The notes under the pieces were generated by a model. It was not told the origin of the DNA. It worked only from the letters and a program-made list of their open reading frames with translations, and ran no database searches. Below are positions 1-8,433 of a stretch of 32,559 nucleotides of DNA, in pieces (the stretch's first letter is position 1; each line of letters opens with the position of its first letter). The DNA comes from Serratia symbiotica. Lineage in GTDB: Bacteria; Pseudomonadota; Gammaproteobacteria; Enterobacterales; Enterobacteriaceae. Where the stretch lies: positions 1 to 32,559 of the forward strand of contig JAAKDF010000017.1 in assembly GCA_011754105.1 (NCBI GenBank), given 5' to 3'. Position numbers and translations under genes: made by a program.

Positions 1-814
1 ACCACCAAATAGCTGTTTTACTCTGTACATCGCTGTTTCGGCTATCTAACGTCGGTGGTAGCTTGTTATATTTTTCCTCCGTGTGTTGTCTCCGCTAAGG
101 CGCTGGTTCGCCACCTCTTAATTTTGGTCTACATAGACTGCCGACCAATAACGGGCTCCGCTTCTGGGCGGTATTAACGCCTTTATCTTCTTGCGCCTTA
201 ACTCATCATGACTCACTCGCCTATCGAAAGCCCCATCCGCCGAGGCGACTTTGATTTTAAGGTATGTCTAGCGGATGAGCCCTAGGAAGGCTTCCGTATC
301 GGTGATATTGCTCAAGGAAAGGTCAGCACAGATGACCTTATGTGTTTCTGTATCTAAGGCTAAATGCCGTTTTCGCCAGAGCCGCCGTTTTTCCTGACCG
401 TGTTTTATAACGAGGTGCGCAATTTCACCCGGCGTTGGGGGTTTAAACGGGACATTGACGGATTTCACCCGCTTACTGATGCAAGTGTAGTCCGGGCAGT
501 TCAACGGCACTTTTATCAGTGTGAAAATGGAGTAGACGAAGCCCTGGAGGGCGCGAAGTGTCAGGCCAAAAATCCGTTTCAGCATCTATACGTTGGTCAT
601 TTGCCATTCTATATCGGAATAAATATTTTGGGCGACCACGCAGAGAAGGTTTTGCCTCGCAGTACCAGACGTGAAGTGCCGTTTCACCTACCCAGAAAGT
701 AAGTTAGCCCCGAGTGATAAGGGCGTTGTTGTAAGCCTTCAAGTTAGTGATGAAGGATAGTAATCTGATCCTCGTGGCGATGGCGGCCAAATGTTCGATT
801 TATTCAATAACGCC
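1..814 (-). mobile_element. IS903-like (IS5 family) element, copy 1, partial and degenerate
   Basis: This is the right-hand part of an IS5-family, IS903-subgroup element; base 1 corresponds to base 4999 of copy 2, so about 165 bp lie outside the window. The right inverted terminal repeat ends at 814 and closely matches the IS903 end. The transposase lies on the minus strand and is broken. The longest piece (268-585) carries family blocks such as CPDYTCISKR and GEIAHLVI, followed directly by KHGQEKRRLWRK. The usual DSTGLKVFGEGEWKVR block, which holds the first catalytic Asp, is deleted at 405/406. The C-terminal RRSIAE motif carries a TAG stop (46-48), identical in copy 2. The element cannot encode an active DDE transposase. 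Confidence 0.88.
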
Positions 815-942
815 GTTATGAACATCAAAAAAGGTTTATTTGTCGGGTGTCAAGAGAAGGAAGGAAGGCGCTAGGACGAGTTTCAGCGACCTAGACCGAT
901 TAGGTTAGAGTTGCGCGGTGGCGAGTGCACGCTGCGCTCTTA
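815..942. other. Short spacer between IS copy 1 and yfeD
   Basis: About 130 bp with no recognisable gene, tRNA or clear terminator hairpin. It follows the IS end directly and runs to the yfeD stop codon. Any 3' signal of the yfe operon is not evident by eye. Confidence 0.4.
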
Positions 943-1806
943 TCAGAGTTTATCTTTTTTGAGCAATACCTGCTGATAATGCAGCAACGGTCGCAGTTTG
1001 CTGTAAAGCAAAGCGATGACGAACAGCATTGCTTGAACGATCACGATACATGGGCCGGTAGCGCAGTCGATATGGAAACTGCTCAGGGTGCCGAGCACGC
1101 AGGAAAATACCGAAACCAGCGTTGCGACAATTATCATGCGGTCAAAACTACGGCATAATATAAAGGCAATGATGCCTGGTGCAATCAGCATTGCGATCAC
1201 TAAAATTACCCCGACTGCTTGCAACGAGGTGACAATAGTCAGCGCAAGTAGGCACAGTAGTCCGTAGTGCAGCAGCTTCACCGGCAGGCCAATCACCTGT
1301 GCATGGTGTGGGTCAAAGCAGTAAAGCATGAAGTCTTTGCGCTTTAGCACCATTATCACTAGGGTGGCACCAGCGATTAACAGCGTTTGCTTCAATTCAC
1401 TGTGGGTAATACCCAGCATATCGCCGAACAAAATATGGCTCAGGTGCTGATTAGTGTCAATACGCGAAAATAGCACAAGCCCGAAGGCGAACATGCCAGA
1501 GAAGACGATACCCATTACCGTATCTTCATTTACCCGGCTGTGCTCTTTTAGATAGCCAGTAGCCACCGCGCAGAAAATTCCGGAAAGAAAGGCACCGATC
1601 GCGAGTGGAATACTGAGTACGAACGCTATCACCATGCCTGGCAGCACCGCGTGAGAAATAGCATCGCCCATCAGTGACCAGCCCTTGAGCACCAGATAGC
1701 AGGACAGTACTGCGCAGATCACGCCAGTGGCGATGGCGGCGATAATCGCCCGCTGTATAAATGGGTAAGCAAAAGGTTCACTGAACAGTTGATACAAATT
1801 TTCCAT
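943..1806 (-). CDS. yfeD: Iron/manganese ABC transporter permease YfeD (SitD-like)
   Basis: Second inner-membrane permease of the YfeABCD/SitABCD chelated iron and manganese importer. It is 287 residues, a normal length, and is mostly hydrophobic helices in the ABC-3 (zinc/manganese/iron permease) pattern. The block LKGWSLMGDAISHAVLPG near residues 40-60 is the family signature, and a similar block occurs in YfeC, as expected for paralogous partners. The start ATG (1804-1806) overlaps the yfeC stop as TAATG, so translation is coupled. It is the last gene of the operon. The frame is open with no lesions. The name is from family resemblance; the exact metal preference cannot be read from sequence. 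Confidence 0.9.
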   Translation of the reverse strand: MENLYQLFSEPFAYPFIQRAIIAAIATGVICAVLSCYLVLKGWSLMGDAISHAVLPGMVIAFVLSIPLAIGAFLSGIFCAVATGYLKEHSRVNEDTVMGIVFSGMFAFGLVLFSRIDTNQHLSHILFGDMLGITHSELKQTLLIAGATLVIMVLKRKDFMLYCFDPHHAQVIGLPVKLLHYGLLCLLALTIVTSLQAVGVILVIAMLIAPGIIAFILCRSFDRMIIVATLVSVFSCVLGTLSSFHIDCATGPCIVIVQAMLFVIALLYSKLRPLLHYQQVLLKKDKL

Positions 1807-2666
1807 TAGTGCCCCCCAGGGTATTTACGTGCCATACGGCGTTTTGACGCTAGCAAACCATGCTTAGGGACAAAGAAGAAGGCCACCAGGAATACTAGCG
1901 TTTGCAAGGTAACGATCACACCACCGGTGGCACCGTCGAGGAAAAAGCTCAGGTAGGCACCGATACCGCTGGTTAACGCGCCTATAGTGATGGCGATGAG
2001 CACCAATCGGCTGAAACGGTCAGTCAGTTGATAAGCAGTGGCTCCTGGCGTAATCACCATAGCGATCACCAAGATCGCACCTACTGTTTGCAGTGCGGCT
2101 ACTGTACAGGCACTGAGCAGGATGAAGAATAAGATCTTAAGACGCAATGGCGACATGCCGATCGAAACCGCATGATTTTCATCAAAGAATACCGCTAGCA
2201 GGTCTTTCCACAGTAAGCACAGGATCAACAGCGATATGCCGATGATGATTTCAACCTGCTGTACATCTTTGTCGGCGATGCCAAGAATGTTGCCGAATAT
2301 AATTGCCTGCACATTAACCGAAGTCGGATTGAGTGAAACGATCAACAGGCCAACCGCAAAGAAGGTGGAAAAGATGAATCCAATGATCGCATCTTCGCGC
2401 AGGCGGGTGATGTGGCGCACCAGCGCCATCGCCAACGCCGCCAGTATGCCAGTAAAGAATGCGCCGACGGCGTAGGGCAGGCCAAGAGCATAGGCACCGG
2501 CAACGCCAGGCACCACGGAATGCGACAAAGCATCACCCATCAGCGACCATCCTTTCAGCATCAGGTAGGCCGAGAGGAACGCGCAGGCAGCACCGATGAT
2601 GGCGCTGACCCAGATGGCTTTTACCATGTAGTTGTAGCTGAAAGGTTGCATCAGGAGTTCTATCAT
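1806..2666 (-). CDS. yfeC: Iron/manganese ABC transporter permease YfeC (SitC-like)
   Basis: First permease of the YfeABCD/SitABCD importer, 286 residues of hydrophobic helices. The ABC-3 family block LKGWSLMGDALSHSVVPG lies near residues 37-55, followed by the conserved glycine-rich GAYALGLPYAVGAFFTG stretch. It pairs with YfeD to form the membrane channel energised by YfeB. The start ATG lies inside the ATGA that would have ended full-length yfeB before yfeB was frameshifted, so the original coupling between the genes is still visible. The reading frame is intact throughout. Confidence 0.9.
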   Translation of the reverse strand: MIELLMQPFSYNYMVKAIWVSAIIGAACAFLSAYLMLKGWSLMGDALSHSVVPGVAGAYALGLPYAVGAFFTGILAALAMALVRHITRLREDAIIGFIFSTFFAVGLLIVSLNPTSVNVQAIIFGNILGIADKDVQQVEIIIGISLLILCLLWKDLLAVFFDENHAVSIGMSPLRLKILFFILLSACTVAALQTVGAILVIAMVITPGATAYQLTDRFSRLVLIAITIGALTSGIGAYLSFFLDGATGGVIVTLQTLVFLVAFFFVPKHGLLASKRRMARKYPGGH

Positions 2667-2744
2667 CTGGGGTGTTTCTCCTGTTGCTGGTTTTGTGATG
2701 GCTGGTTATTTTTGGTATGGCCGTAGAATACTGCTGGCCGTTCG

Positions 2745-3557
2745 TCATTGGTCAACACAGTCACGGTACGCGGAATCGTTATGGTCATGCAGATCCGTCC
2801 TAGACAGATTGATATGGCATAGTACACCGCCAAATGCTTTTTCTAGATTGCTTTGGTTAAAGGTGGTTGCTGTCGGCCCAGCGGCCAGAACCGTGCGGTT
2901 AATCAGGATCACCTGGTCACAGAACTCCGGTACACTGCCGAGGTTGTGGGTAGAAACCAGGATCAGGTGGCCTTGGTCACGCAACGCACGCAGCAGGTCG
3001 ATAATTGTGTTTTCAGTTTTGGAATCAACGCCGGTGAACGGTTCGTCGAGCAGCAGCACTGTACCCTGTTGAGCAAGCGCCCGCGCCAGGAATACGCGCT
3101 TCTTTTGGCCACCGGATAGCTCACCAATTTGCCGGGTGCGCAATTCGCTTAACCCAACGCGCTCCAGTGCTTTGTCAACCTGCAAACGATCCTCCTGCGC
3201 GGGGATACGCAGGAAATTCATCTTGCCGTAACGGCCCATAATTACCACGTCTTCTACCAGCACCGGGAAGTTCCAGTCTACTTCTTCGATTTGCGGTACA
3301 TAGGCGATAATGTTTTTTTTCAAGGCGTTTGACACTGGCTTGTCACTTAATAGCACCCGTCCAGCAGTGGGCCTGACTAGGCCCATGATGCTTTTAAACA
3401 ACGTGGATTTGCCACTGCCATTAGCACCGACTAGTGCGCAAATGGAACCACCTCTAAGGTTAAAGTTGGCACTGTGGATCGCGGTATGGCCATTGTTGTA
3501 GGTTACCGTCACATTGTCCACGCTCAACTCATGGCGGACAAAAACCTCGCTGGTCAT
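2745..3557 (-). CDS. yfeB: Iron/manganese ABC transporter ATP-binding protein YfeB, C-terminus frameshifted
   Basis: ATPase of the YfeABCD metal importer. All nucleotide-binding motifs are present: Walker [10 protein letters not shown] (44-52), Q-loop near Q89, signature LSGGQ (147-151), Walker B VLLLDEP (167-173) and switch His H204. The 270-residue frame ends early. One extra base near 2774, after D261, shifts the frame; in the other frame the protein would continue for 36 more residues ([18 protein letters not shown] onward) to a TGA overlapping the yfeC ATG, giving about 297 residues, close to the family length. The motor core is complete, so it may still work. The start overlaps the yfeA stop as ATGA. 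A sequencing error is the main alternative. Confidence 0.88.
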   Translation of the reverse strand: MTSEVFVRHELSVDNVTVTYNNGHTAIHSANFNLRGGSICALVGANGSGKSTLFKSIMGLVRPTAGRVLLSDKPVSNALKKNIIAYVPQIEEVDWNFPVLVEDVVIMGRYGKMNFLRIPAQEDRLQVDKALERVGLSELRTRQIGELSGGQKKRVFLARALAQQGTVLLLDEPFTGVDSKTENTIIDLLRALRDQGHLILVSTHNLGSVPEFCDQVILINRTVLAAGPTATTFNQSNLEKAFGGVLCHINLSRTDLHDHNDSAYRDCVDQ

Positions 3558-4498
3558 TGATTAAATCCTTTAGCGATAGTTTCTACGGTAACCCTAAGCA
3601 GGTCGATATAGGTAGGTACTGGCCCATCTTGGGTAGATAATGAATCAACATACAGCACGCCGCCGTATTTGGCACCAGTCTCTTTCGCCACTTGCTTGGC
3701 TGGCTTATCTGAAATTGTGCTTTCGCTGAACACTACCGGAATATGCTGGGTGCGCACTGCATCGACTACGCGGCGAACCTGCTGCGGTGACCCCTGCTCA
3801 TCTGCGTTGATCGGCCACATGTAAAACTCTTTTAGTTGGTAGTCCTTAGCCAGATAGCTGAAAGCACCCTCACTGCTCACTAACCAGCACTGGGCTAGAG
3901 GAATGCGTGACAGGCGTGCGCGAAGTGGGGCATCGAGTGCGCTGATTTTAGCGGCGTAGGCTTTGGCGTTACGGTTATAGGTCGCTGCGTTGGCCGGATC
4001 GTATTGAACCAGTGCCTTACGGATATTTTCGATATACACCAGCGAGTTGCTTGGCGACATCCAGGCATGCGGGTTCGGGATACCGTTGTAAGGGCCTTCG
4101 CGGATCGGCAGAGGGGTAATACCTTTGGTCAAGAACGCCGTTGGCACTTTTTTAATATTCTCGAAAAAGCGCTGGAACCAACGTTCCAGATCCATGCCAT
4201 TGCATAGGATTAGATCGGCATGCTGCGCTTTGACGATATCGCGGGGCGTTGGTTGGTAACCGTGGATTTCTGCGCCCGGCTTTGTGATGGATTCCACTAC
4301 TGCGGCGTCACCTACCACATTCTGTGCAATATCCTGAATAATGGTGAAAGTGGTCACCACGCGGAACTTTTTCTCTGCCAAAGCGGTTTGGCTAAACAGA
4401 CTGGCGCTTAGCAATAGACATAGTGGGCCAAACGGTTGGAAAAAAGCGGCTGCTTGGTGCAGACAGTTACGAGTATAAGCAATTTTTTTCAACAGCAT
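3554..4498 (-). CDS. yfeA: Periplasmic iron/manganese-binding lipocalin-like receptor YfeA (cluster A-I SBP)
   Basis: Substrate-binding protein of the YfeABCD/SitABCD importer, 314 residues. It has a basic, hydrophobic signal region ending near LAEKKF (about residue 41), so it should be exported to the periplasm. The four metal ligands of the family are visible: H79 in EIHGYQ, H144 in NPHAWMSP, E210 in [13 protein letters not shown] and D285 in YVDSLS. They fall in the same order and spacing as Yersinia pestis YfeA. First gene of the operon, with an AAGGTG-like ribosome site and an AT-rich Fur-like sequence upstream. The stop overlaps yfeB. No lesion is seen. This belongs to the cluster A-I binding-protein fold, not true lipocalins; metal choice (Fe, Mn or Zn) is not determined by sequence. 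Confidence 0.92.
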   Translation of the reverse strand: MLLKKIAYTRNCLHQAAAFFQPFGPLCLLLSASLFSQTALAEKKFRVVTTFTIIQDIAQNVVGDAAVVESITKPGAEIHGYQPTPRDIVKAQHADLILCNGMDLERWFQRFFENIKKVPTAFLTKGITPLPIREGPYNGIPNPHAWMSPSNSLVYIENIRKALVQYDPANAATYNRNAKAYAAKISALDAPLRARLSRIPLAQCWLVSSEGAFSYLAKDYQLKEFYMWPINADEQGSPQQVRRVVDAVRTQHIPVVFSESTISDKPAKQVAKETGAKYGGVLYVDSLSTQDGPVPTYIDLLRVTVETIAKGFNQ

Positions 4499-4535
4499 AA
4501 TGGCACCTTATCTAGGTATTACTATAAATGCAATT

Positions 4536-4554
4536 AATTATTAATATCATTTAC
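4536..4554. promoter_or_regulatory. Possible Fur box upstream of yfeA
   Basis: The 19 bases AATTATTAATATCATTTAC match the Fur consensus GATAATGATAATCATTATC at 12 of 19 positions by hand count. They lie about 40-55 bp upstream of the yfeA start. yfe/sit operons are known to be Fur-regulated, which supports the call, but the region is AT-rich and chance matches are likely. Confidence 0.4.
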
Positions 4555-4579
4555 AATGAAATCAAGCAGCCGCCATGGA

Positions 4580-4621
4580 TAGCTGGTATTATTTTCTCAG
4601 TAGAGAAAATAATACCAGCTA
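4580..4621. repeat. Perfect inverted repeat, 19-bp arms, 4-base loop
   Basis: Left arm 4580-4598 (TAGCTGGTATTATTTTCTC), loop AGTA, right arm 4603-4621 exactly complementary. It lies between yfeA and IS copy 2, in a spacer of about 335 bp (4499-4833) with no gene. The arms are unusually long and perfect for a chance hairpin. It is not followed by a T-run on either strand that would make it a standard terminator. Confidence 0.9.
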
Positions 4622-4631
4622 GTCACTTATA

Positions 4632-4657
4632 AGATTATATATTTTAATATATAATCT
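4632..4657. repeat. Perfect AT-rich inverted repeat, 10-bp arms
   Basis: Arms AGATTATATA and TATATAATCT with the 6-base spacer TTTTAA, only 10 bp after the larger palindrome at 4580-4621. A third hairpin (ATATATGTT / AACATATAT, 4731-4739 and 4754-4762) follows. The purpose is unknown. The spacer holds no recognisable gene. Confidence 0.75.
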
Positions 4658-4833
4658 CTCAATCTGGTTACGCCAAGTGTAGGCTATATCCGGCAATGGT
4701 AGGTGAGCACTGTTACGGGGCTTTCACAGGATATATGTTTGCTCAACTGGACTAACATATATTCTGCCACGCAATAGCAAAAGTTACCACAAAGCATGTA
4801 GGGATAGATGATTGATAAATTACCTCTTGCTAT

Positions 4834-5839
4834 GGCTTTGTTGAATAAATCAGATTTGGAATAAAGATTCCCCTTAATGGGCATCTTTTAGGCAACGCGT
4901 ACAGTATCTGGCATACCGGCGAGCGTCATCTTGTTCAATGAACATATCATAGCCATAGCCAGTGCAACTTGCGCATCATAGTCTCGCAGCAACAGGTAAC
5001 CACCAAATAGCTGTTTTACTCTGTACATCGCTGTTTCGGCTATCTAACGTCGGTGGTAGCTTGTTAAATTTTTCCTCCGTGTGTTGTCTACGCTAAGGAG
5101 CTGGTTCGCCACCTCTTAATTTTGGTTTACATAGACTGCCGACCAATAACGGGCTCTACTTCTGGACGGTATTAACGCCCTAATCTTCTTGCGCCTTAAC
5201 TCATTATGACTCACTCGCCTATCGTAAGCCCCCTCCGCCGAGGCGACTTTGATTTTAAGATACGTCTGGCGGATGAGCCCTAAAAAGGCTTCCTTATCGG
5301 TAACCTTGCTCAAGGAAAGGTCATCTATGATGACCTCATGTGTTTCTGTATCTACGGACAAATACAGTTTTGCCAGATCTGCCTTTTCCCCTGACCGTGT
5401 TTTATAACGAGGTGCGCAATTTCTCCCGGCGTTAGGGTTTTAAACGGGACATTGACGGACTGCGCCCGCTTACTGATGCAGGTGTAGTCCGGACAATTTA
5501 ACGGTACTTTCATCAGTGTGATAATAGAGTCGATGAAGCCCTGGAGGGCGCTAAGTGTCAGGCGGAAAATCCGTTTTAGCATCAATACGCTGATCATTGC
5601 CATATCGGAATAATGTTGTGGGCGACCACGCAGAGAATATTTTGCTTCGCAGTACTAGGCGTGGAGTGCCGTTTCATCTACCCAGAAAGTGAGTGAACCA
5701 CGAGTGATAAAGGCGTTATGGTAAGCCTACCAGTTGGTAATCTTAAACTTTTGCTGGGCCACGCAATGTCGCTATTTTGACAGAAGGAGAGTGATTTGAT
5801 CCTCGTGCCGGATAAATGTTCGATTTATTCAACAACGCC
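4834..5839 (-). mobile_element. IS903-like (IS5 family) element, copy 2, full-length ends but dead transposase
   Basis: A 1006-bp element with IS903-type terminal repeats: left GGCTTTGTTGAATAAATC (4834 on) and right CGATTTATTCAACAACGCC ending at 5839. The minus-strand transposase is in pieces (5352-5603 and 5116-5361). As in copies 1 and 3, the DSTGLKVFGEGEWKVR block with the first catalytic Asp is missing (junction 5402/5403). The second catalytic Asp region reads ASAEGAYD, with Glu in place of Asp. RRSIAE carries the same TAG stop as copy 1 (5044-5046). The flanks TCTTGCTAT and CTTGCTCAG share CTTGCT but are not a clean 9-bp target duplication. Confidence 0.92.
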
Positions 5840-5842
5840 CTT

Positions 5843-5965
5843 GCTCAGGCGAATTTCTCACCAGCAGAATGGCTGAATCTGCATTTCCTTTGATACTACG
5901 CCTTCAGAAATAAGCAAAACCCCATTGATTTAGATGCCATTTTGTCAGGGATTGACTGGGGATAA
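5843..5965 (+). pseudogene. 3' end of an unrecognised gene, truncated by IS copy 2
   Basis: Directly right of the IS end, the plus strand reads like the C-terminal 40 codons of a real protein: AQANFSPAEWLNLHF, then one in-frame TGA, then YYAFRNKQNPIDLDAILSGI and a terminal DWG-stop (TAA at 5963-5965). The composition is protein-like, and only one stop interrupts it. I do not recognise the family. The 5' part is absent, presumably lost when the IS inserted or recombined. Confidence 0.4.
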
Positions 5966-6007
5966 ATTGTTAATTTAAGCATTTCTAAAAAGTTTGTGAA
6001 TTAGGGA

Positions 6008-6076
6008 TTATAACCCCATATAATTGAAAAAAGCCAATGCCAAGTGCGGGTTAAATACGGCGGTTACTCTAATCAT
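6008..6076 (-). pseudogene. glpG: glpG remnant: first ~22 codons of the rhomboid protease
   Basis: From the ATG at 6074-6076, behind a GGAAG ribosome site, the peptide reads [20 protein letters not shown], similar to the GlpG amino terminus (E. coli has FANPRVAQAFVDYM). It stops after two more codons and the membrane rhomboid domain is absent. glpG follows glpE in enterobacteria, so the position is right. The rest was lost between here and IS copy 2. Confidence 0.6.
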
Positions 6077-6427
6077 TTTACTTCCATTTAAAAAAACTAG
6101 CCAGTGTTCGGCTGACGTGCCGTGGATACTGGCGCGCACCCAGGCTTCAAAGCCTCCGTCAATACTGTAGACCGCGTCAAATCCCTTATGCAACAGGTAT
6201 TGCGCCACACCACGGCTACTGTTTCCGTGGTAGCACATCACCTTGACCGGGCTGGCGATATCATGTTGTAGCATGAATGCTTGTAGGATGGTATTAGTGA
6301 GGTGGAAGGCACCCGGCGTATGCCCGGCATTAAAACTCTGCGGATCGCGAATATCAACCAGAGCAGCACTGCCATCTTTCCAATGGGTATAAGCTTGATC
6401 AACGTTGATCGATTTAAACTGTTCCAT
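6008..6427 (-). CDS. glpE: Thiosulfate sulfurtransferase (rhodanese) GlpE, C-terminus altered by frameshift
   Basis: Single-domain rhodanese that moves sulfur from thiosulfate to an acceptor such as cyanide or thioredoxin. Residues 1-97 match Glp[10 protein letters not shown] (25-33), active-site loop [10 protein letters not shown] with catalytic Cys65, and [10 protein letters not shown] (88-96). The start at 6427 (MEQFKSINV) is chosen from homology; an in-frame ATG 12 codons earlier exists. One extra base near 6133 shifts the end: the original frame would continue RQYPRHVS and stop just before glpG. The shifted frame instead runs 139 residues through the glpG remnant. The catalytic domain is complete, so it may be functional with an odd tail, or it may be early in decay. 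Confidence 0.75.
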   Translation of the reverse strand: MEQFKSINVDQAYTHWKDGSAALVDIRDPQSFNAGHTPGAFHLTNTILQAFMLQHDIASPVKVMCYHGNSSRGVAQYLLHKGFDAVYSIDGGFEAWVRASIHGTSAEHWLVFLNGSKMIRVTAVFNPHLALAFFNYMGL

Positions 6428-6534
6428 ACTACTGAATAACTCATAATAAGAATATAGCGCCACTCTAGTTAATTATGCGGCCATTTATACCAGATTAACA
6501 CTGTGGTTTTATCATATAAGCAGAACGTCGCCTA

Positions 6535-6820
6535 CTTGCTTTCACCCTGCTAGCAAAGATGCTACGACGTGTATTTTCTTGTCTAGATGCTGGAGTTTGG
6601 TAAATATTGAGCGGCGTCCATGCGGGTTATAGAGTCTACGTATCTTCAGCTCCATTGCGGACCTGGCGCCACTTGCCAATTTCATTCGGCTTATTAATGT
6701 CGCGGAGCGTAGTGTGGTAGTGGGAGAGATATTAAACACTGCTATCACGTCCGTCACGGAAATTTGCTCCTGACGCGGTAAGAGATTGAGAATAGCATTT
6801 TGGCGCTGGCACTCAGTTAT
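6535..6820 (-). pseudogene. DeoR-family transcription regulator remnant (UlaR-like)
   Basis: The minus strand shows the N-terminal winged-helix domain of a DeoR-family sugar regulator: TECQRQNAILNLL, then ISVTDVIAVFNISPTTT (6817 to about 6712). It continues in a second frame as LRDINKPNEIGKWRQVRNGA and in part as WTPLNIYQTPASRQENTRRS. The DINK...GK...VRNGA and WTP-x-N pattern resembles UlaR more than GlpR. There are at least one frameshift and several stops, and only about 95 of roughly 250 codons remain. The upstream 6821-7070 stretch has no gene I can support. Just before nfuA, at about 7030-7065, it contains a fragment resembling enterobacterial ERIC-type repeats. Confidence 0.5.
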
Positions 6821-7070
6821 GCAGGCGCCATCGGGAGATGGCGGATTGGTCGATGCTAGTGTACCTCTGTTGATGCAGGAAACGAGCATGTGCATCTTAC
6901 CTTTACGATCCTGATGCCAATACAACATGTTGCGCTTGATAAAGCTCATCATCTACAGCCAGCTGGGTTGGGATTATCGATCAACTCATCCAACACTACT
7001 GACAATCTGCTTACGCTGTGCGGTTATATACACGCCGCCAACAACGCTGCAAGTTCAAGTAAGAATGGCA

Positions 7071-7646
7071 TCAGTAATAAGAATGCTCACCGATCTGATG
7101 CTCGGTCAGATCACGCACGCCTTTCAGCTCCGGGAACTTCAGCAACATCTCTTTCTCGATCCCTTCCTTCAGCGTCACGTTAACCATGGAGCAGCCGTTA
7201 CAGCCGCCGCCAAATTGCAGGATCGCTAGGTTGTCATCGGTGATCTCCATCAACGTCACGCGGCCACCGTGGCCAGCCAGTTGTGGGTTGATCTGCGATT
7301 GCAGCAGGTATTCAACGCGTTCCATTAGCGGCGCATGATCGTCTACCTTGCGCATTTTGGCATTTGGCGCTTTTAGCGTCAGTTGTGAACCCAACTGGTC
7401 GGTAACGAAGTCAATTTCGGCATCGTCCAAATATGGTGCGCTCAGTTCATCAATAAAGGCAGATAATTTTTCGAACTGTAGTTCGGTGTCCGTGGCTTCT
7501 ACTGCGTCTGGTGGGCAATAAGAGACGCCACATGTTGCCGTTGGCATGCCGGGGTTGATCACGAATACACGTATTTGGGTGCCTCTTTCTTGATTTGCCA
7601 GCAGTTTTGCAAAGTGTTCCTGTGCAGCATCTTTTATATGGATCAT
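7071..7646 (-). CDS. nfuA: Fe-S biogenesis protein NfuA
   Basis: Carrier that binds a [4Fe-4S] cluster and hands it to target apoproteins, important under iron starvation and oxidative stress. It is 191 residues, identical in length to E. coli NfuA. The N-terminal degenerate A-type domain contains [19 protein letters not shown]. The C-terminal Nfu domain keeps the cluster-binding motif [10 protein letters not shown] with Cys149 and Cys152, and ends GEHSYY as in E. coli. No lesions. It sits beside the broken gntX and near bioH, the ancestral enterobacterial order. The upstream sequence has AT-rich promoter-like elements but no clear regulatory box. Confidence 0.96.
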   Translation of the reverse strand: MIHIKDAAQEHFAKLLANQERGTQIRVFVINPGMPTATCGVSYCPPDAVEATDTELQFEKLSAFIDELSAPYLDDAEIDFVTDQLGSQLTLKAPNAKMRKVDDHAPLMERVEYLLQSQINPQLAGHGGRVTLMEITDDNLAILQFGGGCNGCSMVNVTLKEGIEKEMLLKFPELKGVRDLTEHQIGEHSYY

Positions 7647-7704
7647 AGCATTAGATTAATATTTGACTTCTACATTATGCTATAATACTACCATCGCCAT
7701 GGTA

Positions 7705-8393
7705 GTACAACGTGAGGCAGATGCACCATATTTGTAGTGATGCAGGGCACCCTGCCGATGCAACAGTGTAGCGATTTCCGCCACCGTACTGCTCGTTGTG
7801 ACCACATCATCCAACATGGCTATATGCCATGCCGTTCTGTGACTTGCTCATCGCAATCAAAGGCGTTGTTGCGCCGCCGTGCCCACCGGCACTAAGTTGC
7901 GGCTGTAGGAGAGTTTTGCCTATCTGGCGTAATGCCGCTGGTTGATAGGTACAACTCAGCCAGTATGCTAGCATCCAGGCTAATAGATCGCTCTAATTAT
8001 AGCCGCGATGCCAGCAGCATTTTGCTTGTAAGGGGACAGCCAAAATCAGATCTGGTTTGTTTAGATAAAGCTCTCTACGTGCTTGCAACCAGCTTAATAG
8101 CATTAGGCACGCAAGTGTTGGTGCTAGCTCGGGGGCGTGCTGAAACTTGAACCTCTTAACCAACAAGCTTAGTGGAATAATAATAGTCGCTGGCAAACAC
8201 CAAAAGTTACCAGGTTGGCGGCTGTTTTAGGCAGCGGCCACAGGTGGTGGCAGAATTGCCAGCAGGCAGCGCACAGCACGGGCGGCACAGTATTTTAGCC
8301 GGTAGATGACGCAGGCAAGTAGCTACATATGCCGTGTTGGATAAGATGTAATGGTTGCTGACATAGCCAAAACCGGCTGCGGATTGATAGCAT
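7705..8393 (-). pseudogene. gntX: gntX (ComF-like phosphoribosyltransferase-fold protein) pseudogene
   Basis: Remains of GntX, needed for DNA uptake or utilisation in E. coli and related to ComF. Starting at the ATG 8391-8393, pieces match the family in different frames: WLCQQPLHLIQHGICS, then CGRCLKQPPTW, then QARRELYLNKPDLILAVPLQ with CCWHRGYN, then DDVVTTSSTVAEIATLLHRQ (the PRPP-type motif, with Ser for Gly). Several frameshifts and stops separate them and part of the middle is missing. It is divergent from bioH with about 40 bp between starts, and is followed by nfuA as in E. coli. Confidence 0.88.
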
Positions 8394-8433
8394 AGGTTAC
8401 CGGTAACAAACGAACTTGCAAGGATATTAACTG

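Noticed and set aside
925-1158. Plus-strand open frame opposite yfeD
   Set aside because: Overlaps a well-supported permease gene on the other strand and shows no family features.
4825-5848. 9-bp target duplication around IS copy 2
   Set aside because: Flanks share only CTTGCT at shifted positions, so not a clean duplication.
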